Source: Amphiura filiformis (taxonomy: Eukaryota > Echinodermata > Ophiuroidea > Amphilepidida > Amphiuridae). Taken from it: a stretch of DNA of 64,000 nucleotides. The notes under the pieces were generated by a model that had not been told where the DNA came from, made no database searches, and saw only the letters and a program-made list of their open reading frames with translations. Made by a program: the position numbers and the translations under genes. The stretch spans positions 1 to 64,000 of the forward strand of contig NW_027305499.1 of NCBI RefSeq assembly GCF_039555335.1, written 5' to 3'. Shown here one piece after another: positions 12,201 through 21,200 of the stretch (position 1 is its first letter; each line of letters opens with the position of its first letter).

Positions 12201-15200
12201 TGCTGACATATTTTTACACCATCAGAAACGAAAAGAAAAATAATGAATGGAACGAAAATATAAAGAAACCTGAAGAAGTACAAAACACACACACACACAC
12301 ACACAAAAACAGAACAAAAGAAGGAAAGACACAATGAAAGAAAATAAATGAAAGAACAAATGAAACAACTGAATAAAGACTAAAAGGAAGTCCAAATGAA
12401 AGAACAATGAATACAAAGATAATGAACTTTAACAAAGAACAAGGAGAAGAAAGAAAGAATATAATAAAGATAGAACGAAAGAAATTTGAATATAGAACAA
12501 ACAAAAATGAGAAAGGGATTTTAAGAAAGAGCTAATGAAAAGAAATATTGAACGAAATCAAGAAAGAATAAATGAATGATGATTTGACACTGAAACAGAT
12601 GATGAAAATAAAATTCGGACTATAGAACCTGTTTACCAATTCGGACTAAAGAACACGGTATCCGTTTCGGACTATAGAACCCTTTTGCAATTTCGGACTA
12701 TGGAACCTTTTTTAAAATTCGGACTATGGAGCCTAGTTCCATATTCGGACTATAGAACCCTTTTTTAAATTCGGACTATAGAGCCTATTTTCATATTCGG
12801 ACTAAAGAACCGATTTCAAAATTCGGACTATAGAACCTTCAAATAAAGAACCATCGGAATAAAGAACCTTCGTAATAAAGAACCGTCCGGATTAACGAAC
12901 CTTCGGACTAAAGAACCGTCGGAATAAAGAACCGTCGGACTATAGAGCTTCCACCGATAGATGTTCTATAAATAGCCTGCTGCATGCTGTATCAAAATAC
13001 TGTGCAAAGGTGGGTGACCGACCCCATAAAAGTCTTAAAATTGTTATTAGGTATTTTTGAAATGAAACATTTGCCAAAAAAAACACAAGACAGCAAATTA
13101 CAGATTCATGTTAAATGTCTTATTTTGTCTTTAATACTAACTTTTGGTTTAACCACTAGCACATCTATTACACTAACAAAGGTGACAAAAGCTGAATATT
13201 TATGATATCTGGATGAGCAAATCACTAAATAGACTTTACTTCATACTTTATTTACACCAACTTGTGTTGCTTGATTCATGTTTTACTAATTTCTTCCTCT
13301 TATATATTGTCTGTTCAGAATAATGTGCCTTGTATCAAGCGAGTCTGAAAGCAGTAGTAATAAACCCTTGGATCACTGAATATAGGCCTTTAAAATGGCT
13401 TTTTCTATGTGTTACAGAGGGCATTGAAATAAATTGGATTTACACATATGGTTGGAAGAGCTAGAGAAATGAAGGTGGAGATTACTGATTGATAATTACA
13501 ATCACTCATTAGAACATGATAAAAGTTTAGAAATACAGAGTATCTAGGATAAAAAAAATCATAACATGTACTTTGATATAATTATTGTATTTTATAAATT
13601 ATAATAAAAATATAATGATCATATTCTCTCAGATACAGCTGACCTACCCAGCCTACCCCCAAGGGGTGGTGGGGGTGGTAGTGGAGGTGGCGATAGCCCA
13701 GGAGGGGCTCCTGGACCAGATACCGGTGCTCACACTGGGGGAGGCTCTGGGGGTTCACCAGGAGCAGATTATAACCCTTGCAATGGAGGCAAATGCGGAA
13801 ATGCAGCTGCCAGACCTATTCTTGATACCACGGCTGTGGTATATGTGGTGTTTGGAGTGATTGGAGTAGATTCCAGTAATATCACCAAGGACCATGTCCT
13901 CAATGAAGATAAAGTGAGTGAACATTGTATAGACCACTTGACATGTGACATCATTGCCCGGCAGTATGTGTCCGAATTATGGCAATTTCCATTGTTCTTT
14001 GCCCTATAGTGTGCTTACGCATTGCTCAGGGCACATGCATTTTAAATCCATACCCACATTTCAAACAGAACGAGAAAGCCATTGAGCAGTGTAGCGGTTC
14101 ATTCAAGAATATCAATAGACCAGTCCCTCCCCTTTGTTGATAAAGAATGATGTCAAGTGGTCTATACAAAACATGATTGTGTATTGTGTTAGAGTATATA
14201 GCTGGAAACTTGTAGTAAATTTAATAAGTGATATTTGGGATTCTCAATCATTGTGAGTACAACATATACCTTATTTAAGATTTTGCAATCACATTCTGAT
14301 ATGGTCCAGTCACTCTGGTGTGCAGTCGGCTATCTTTAATATGAAATCAAACCCAAAATAAGTTGTTACAAAAAGATAAAAACAAAGAGTACATTCTATA
14401 GTATGTGATGCGATGAAGCAAAATCAGTCAGAACTCGGAAATATTGATTTTGAGATATTTCTTGTTTTGGAAATTCTTTAATTGCTCATATCTTTTGAAC
14501 TGGTTGCTCAATTTCAATAGGGTTTTCTGCCAAATGCAGCTTTGTAAATGCTTTTTACTATCCTAGAAACTGAAAATTCAATATATCCGAGTTCCGACTG
14601 ATTTTGCTTGATCGCATCACATATATCAAGCTAATCTACTGTATTCAACTTGCCACTCTTCCCTAGCCTAGTAATCGTCCCCTACAGACATTTTCACCCG
14701 ATAACTGTCTAAGTGCCTCCATTTCAATGCATCTGTAAGTAAATTCTGCCATATGTCCAAATAAACTCTTACTATCAAAACCATCCAGCTTATTATTATG
14801 ATGAATTTGATTTCAGATACACTTATTTTTTGTCGCTTTAATGTGTGTAAATTCCCACTTATAACAGACCTGCCAACTATCCCTCATTTGGGGTTTACCA
14901 AAGTGAAAATGAGGGACAATCCTGTTTCCTGAAACTTTCAGTGATGGCAAATTTAAATATAAGAACAGCAGAAAATTATCCAAATTTCACTTTAAAATTT
15001 TGCTATAGCATTGTAATTACTCTATCGTAATAAATTCAGACCTGCAAAAGCTTCTGTATTCTGAAAGTATTGCACACCTCAAGTCTTCGAATTTGTCGGT
15101 ATCTGGTTTGTGTACACATACAAGGTTTTGGTCTCAATGGCCCTCTTTCTGACTTTGGTAGGTTGGCAGGTCTGTAATATAACTTCCATTTCATCATTAT

Positions 15201-18200
15201 AAATTGGCGCCTGTGAGTGGGTGATCGAATACAGTACTACATTATTTCTAGATATCTTATTTCGAGTTGAATTTCTTATAATCATCTGAAACAATGTACA
15301 AATCAATATCTAACATGCCTGAAACTTTTTCTATTTTAATTCCAACAGGGCACAGTAATCTATGATGATAAGTTTAAAATTAAAATTGATAAGTTCTTCA
15401 ACCAGGATTTTGGCACCATTAGAGCCCTTTGTAAAATTTGTAAGTCATTGGCAAAGAGGACAGACATAGTGATGAATGGCGGAGCGGAATGCTTTCCGTC
15501 ATGTGAGTACATTTTCTTTGGTTCCTTCCTTCTCTTCCTTCCTCCCTTTCAAGCCCCATGTGACTTAATAACTTTATTCAGCTTTCTGACACCATACTTA
15601 GTAAGATCTGAACGGTTATCTGCAAGTCATTATCAGAGAGGACAGACCTACTCCAGATTCCAGAAAAATACAACACTAATTTTTATGGATTAAAAATATG
15701 ATCCTGTTTTGCCAAATGAAACATAGCTAAATCCTTATTGAGTAGTTAGTTCGTACTGGCAATGAAAGCCAAATTTTGATATTTGGTCAATTTTTGGAAA
15801 TAAGGGCCGAAATGTGTGTTGGGGCATTTTTTCGGATGCTGTGACAATCAAGCCCAAAGACTTGAGTTGAGACTAATTTCAAATTGTGCTTTCTAATTTT
15901 TGAAAAAACAAACACAATTTTACCCTTTTTCATTACCATTTATCAAAAATAACACAAAATATTTAGATTATGAGCCAACTCTTATCCTATACTCAAGATG
16001 TTGATTGTTTAGTCTTAGAATTTTGTGACTACAATTGTAAGAAAACATAAAAAATTACATCTGTTTGTAAATTAATAAACAAATAATAATTGTGATGACT
16101 CTTTTCTTTAATCTGTGATGACTTTGTTTTTGTTGATCATTTGCAGCTGTTGAGAATACAATTAGTCGACTAGCACAAGTAGTTCCTGAATGTGCTGATC
16201 TACCAAGGCCAAACCTTATGAAGGGTCAAAGGTCAAAGTCCATAGGGAAAACAAATAGAGGAGAGCTTGTGTGGCTTGCTATGGCTTTCGAATCAGTAAG
16301 TATATTCACTAATTATGTCTCACCTATTTGGTTTTATAACGTTAAAATTTGAATACATATAAATTGGTACAAAGTCGTGGGATGGTGGTGTGTATGTTTA
16401 TGGGTGGAATGGGTATGTGGTTGTGTTGGTGCTACCTTTGTAGTTTGGTCAATATGGTTCCAAATATGCATTAACTGCTTGTCGTCATTGGGTGGGGAAG
16501 AGCTCATGTACCGTATTCATTCCAATAAGCGCCCAGGGCGCTTAACAAAGTCATTTTGGGTGGGCGCTTATTTTATACCTGGTTTCCGTAATTTTTTCGT
16601 AACAGGCGTTTATTAGAGACAATTTTACATATGTTATAAAGGGCTCTGAGACGTTTTAATAGCTTTTCTGATGCAGAAAATGTATTGCAAGTTTACACAG
16701 GATTGTAGCCCTCCAGCTATTTCACTGTATCAATGTCTCTCTGTCACTTCAACATTAATGGTATCCTTTAGCAAATTGAAAATATCCTAGGTGGGCGCTT
16801 ATTGGGGCATGGGTGCTTATTGGAATGAATACGGTAATTTGAAAGGTCAAAATGCAATCCTATTATGTAAAAGATGGGTTCCATAAACCCCGTTTGCAAT
16901 TTTTTCAAATTCTTTTTTATGTGTCACTTTGCAAAAAACTGTAAATTGTGTATGTGTCCAAGCTGCATACTTGTCTAAACTGCATACATATCTAATCCAT
17001 TCTTTTGCTTCTCATGCAAAATGACACATAATGAGGTTTTGTCATTGGACTTTGTTTACTACATAGAAAGGATTGACATCAAAAGAGAAATTCACATAAT
17101 TATTAGGTTTTCTGTCCAGTGATGTTATGTGTTTATGATTCTGCAGAGAGGAAACTATGTTCTGACATAAATGAATTGAAAGATGAGAAAAGTAAAAAAA
17201 AATGAACCAGAGCACTCACATTTCTTGTCTGGAACTCATCCAACTGCTCCTCATGGAGCTTCATCATATTACATTATGCTGGTTTCGTAGTGTTTTGTGA
17301 TTAATAAATCCAGGGGCAGTCACCAGGCAGTACAACGCTCGGCGGCAGCGGTTTGCAAACATGTCGCTGTTCTGTTCTCAAAATAACATGCAGTGCCATA
17401 CGTCACAAGCGACACTAGTTCCAAGTTGATTTGAAGTCAACTCCTCGTGATTTGCCAATTAAAGTATCAGTGATCAGAGTATTGGTGAGATGCAGCTTGC
17501 TGCTTGGTCACTGCTAGCATTTTGTGTGCGTCTGTGCAGTGACAAATATCACCATTAACTCTCTTCACTCGGGTGTCGACTGCAGACGATGTCAGAAAAT
17601 GTCAGAAATGTGAATTTTCATGACCATATTTGGAATCAGCATGAAAAATGCATTAAAATGAGTACAAACAAGCCTACTTTTGGTTCAGTGGTTCTTAAGA
17701 TAGCTTTGATATTTTGAGAAAATACCTGAAAACTTGGACTTTTTATATGTTGAAGCCTGTGGCTAGCATGTAGAGCATTAACGGGCTGAACAGCAAAGGG
17801 CATAACACTATGAAACAAGTGTTATACTACTCATCATGTGTGTCTCTCATTCCCTTACTCCCTGCTAGGGTGAAACATTAGGCCCCCTTCTTACTGATTT
17901 TACTGATTCTATTACCAGGTAACCTACATGGGCAAGTCATCATTTGAAGCCTACAAGGATTACAACCTATGGGAGAATGCTCTTGACAGTATCAAAGCAG
18001 AACTAACTGATGAGGAAAGAGTTGGCGTGGAAAGTGCCTACCAAACTAGTGATTATTGGAAACAAGTTTTCATGGAAATAGTCGGTAAGTATCATCACCA
18101 TAATACTGCTCTGTGTGCAACAAAAAGGGCACAACAGATATCTTGATAGAAATTGAATATTCACTTTTGATGGCCCTTGTTGATGTTACTTACCTTGCCT

Positions 18201-21200
18201 ATAATAGTTACTGAAGCACCCCAAATTCAAACATGTGCAAAACCTAAATGCAGCCTTTATAATTGCTTTGTATTGGGCAAGATATTGGTAGCTGAGTATA
18301 CATTTTATGTGTTTTCTTAAAGTAAGCAACATCTCAGCTGTGCCCTGTTTTAAAGGAGGATTTCATGATCCTAGCATCCTCTTTTTATGACATTATTCAG
18401 TAGATATCCACGAAAAAAGCTTATTTCCAAAATTTCAGTTGATTCCGATTTTGCGTTTGCGAGTTATGCATGATTATGTGTATTACACTGCTCCATAGAC
18501 AATGTGTTGTAATTTCGTTCTGGTGCACCAGAACGAAATTCAAATTTGGCGATATTTTTGTTAAACGAATTAATCTGCAAGAAATATTTGGTACATAAAC
18601 ATTCATTTTTTGTCAGGGGGGGGGGGGGCACTCTGCCCCACCTGCCCCCCCGCTGGCTACGCTACTGCATAGGTGTAATGTAATGTAATGTAAGATGGAA
18701 GGTGTTGTCCACCTCTGGCCTCCTTTGGCCTTTTGGACAGCTCCGCCATGCCATAATTAGTGACATGTTAACCAATGAAATGTGTGTAATAATATGTATG
18801 TATTGGCATGGAAAATAAAATATCTATCTATGTAGCCAGAGGTATCCAGTGGTGTAAAAATCTCAACTGTTTTTGGGAAAAGTGGGGGGATGAGGCTGTG
18901 GATCACGAAATGCCCCTTTAATATGACTGTATACAGGCCACAATTACCCCAATTTCATTTAACTCATCAATCTACTTCATACAAGGCCGTTCCGACCATT
19001 AGGCCAGGTAAGGTGGTCACCCAGGGCGGCAAACACAGATGGGTGCAAAAAAAGTGGGGGCGAAAAAAGAAAAGAGAAACAGAAAACAGGGCGGAAAAGG
19101 AAAAGGGTATGTTTTGGTGGTGCGTCAGGGAGAGGCTTTGCCTAGGGCGGCAAAATCCCTAGGAATGGACCTAACTTCATACATACACTTTGTTTTGAAT
19201 GTTGAAAATTCATACTCCTGATGAAGTGTGCTTCACAAAGGATTCCACAGTTTTCTTTTTACCTCAAAGAGGAAGAACAAAAGAAAACTTTAGACCACTT
19301 CTTTTACAGTATATGGCTCATATAATTAACCCTTACTTCATTTTTCATTTTAAATATTTTTGTATTTTAGGTGTCACCAGTGCCATCTACGGTTTAGCGC
19401 TCTCGCTACTAGTGTGTGTTATAGCAATCGTTATATTCACAGCCCATGTTGGTATTCTACTCATTGCCTTCTTCACAATAACAGGTTAGTATGACAAACA
19501 CAAACATTTTTAAATAAAATGCACATTATTAAAAATAGAACTTATGTTGTGCTATTTTTATTTTTAATCACACAATTCTTTAAACAAATGCCTACCGTAT
19601 TGTCTGTAATAAATGCTCCCCAGTAATAAACGCCCCATAAACATTTCTGTGCCATATTGCATACCTGCCAACTACTCAGATTTTCGGAGTCACTCCGATT
19701 TCCCAAGTTTTTTTTGTTTTTTTTTTTTTTTTTCCAAAGTTTTCGGCCACTCTGGAGCGCCACTGGACCTATTTTGAAGTGCTAGAATTATTCACAGTGA
19801 ATTTGAAAAAATTGGAGAAAAATTAAGATAAAATTACAGTTTGTTATCCTTAATATGCAAACCACTAATGTTTACCTCTTTATCTAGCACATATTATAAA
19901 TGCATGAAAAAACAATGCATGTATAATATTTGTGATAGATGAAGAGGTAAACATTAGTTAGTGGTTTGCATATTAAGGATAACAAACTGTAAATTTTTTG
20001 TAATTGTTTTCCTTTTTTTTTTTTTTTTTTAACTGTGAATGATCCTAGCACTTCAGAATACATCTAGTGGTTCTCCAAAGTCACCAAATATTGAAAAAAA
20101 ATTTTAATGGATTTATTTTCCTGAATTTTCAACTTTGTATTGTGCATCATATCAGTGTCCTATCATTCACGTAGGCCTTGTTGTAAAGCTAAAGAATCAC
20201 TTCAACGAATGATCGTTATGTACAAAAGTATAGGAAACTGCATTTTTAAAAGCACATTTTCTGTGTGAAGGAAGCATATTTTTCAAACTTATAAAAACAG
20301 GTCCCAGAATGTTTTTTCACATTTTTCAAAGGTTGTAGTCATCAAATATGTGTTGAAATTGTTGCTAAATATGGAGTATAAATCCCTCCTCAAATGCAAA
20401 CCTTCAGAATAGGTCTAGAGGTTCTCCAAAGTCACCAAATATTGAAATTTTTTTTTTAATGGATTTATTTTCCTGAATTTTCAACTTTGTATTGTGCATC
20501 ATATCAGTGTCCTATCATTCACGTAGGCCTTGTTGTAAAGCTAAAGAATCACTTCAACGAATGATCGTTATGTACAAAAGTATAGGAAACTGCATTTTTA
20601 AAAGCACATTTTCTGTGTGAAGGAAGCATATTTTTCAAACTTATAAAAACAGGTCCCAGAATGTTTTTTCACATTTTTTCAAAGGTTGTAGTCATCAAAT
20701 ATGTGTTGAAATTGTTGCTAAATATGGAGTATAAATCCCTCCTCAAATGCAAACCTTCAGAATAGGTCTAGAGGTTCTCCAAAGTCGCCAAAAACTTGCC
20801 ACGGACTCTGTTTTCTAGGTTTTCAATGTTGGCAGGTATGATTGTGTGAGTAAGCTTAAAATTGCATCAGTCATGTTAGTGACAGTCACAAAATTGCATG
20901 GACAAAACCTATTATGACTCAAACTTCCATCCATTTCATTGCCTAATTATGGTAGAATTTCATTAATTTTATTAGATTTTTGCTTGATGATGCACTTAGG
21001 GATGTTATTTTGTTGTATTTGCCGCAAAAATTTCATTTTCCACGAAAATTTCATTTTCCACATGATTCTGTGGGCGCGGCCATCAGTAGTATACTAAAAT
21101 GCAGTAAACCTTTGACGAGCGCGTGTTGTAAGTATACATCGCATATTTACTGCGTTGGACGCACTTGTCTCTGATTGGCTGCTGAGGCGATCTGCTGTTG

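Larger units (their letters stand above)
11446..13365. mobile_element. Outer palindromic element split by the foldback element
   Basis: GTTTATTACTACTG at 11446 and CAGTAGTAATAAAC ending at 13365 are exact inverted copies. The arms continue with GACAATATATAAGAG and GAAATTAGTAAAACATGAAT (left) and their complements (right). Without the inserted foldback element (11643-12955) and one copy of its duplication the element would be ~600 bp with ~190-bp arms. Confidence 0.8.

Noticed and set aside
12214..12504. Minus-strand open frames rich in Phe/Ser/Leu
   Set aside because: They are translations of the purine-rich, CA-containing loop of the foldback element.
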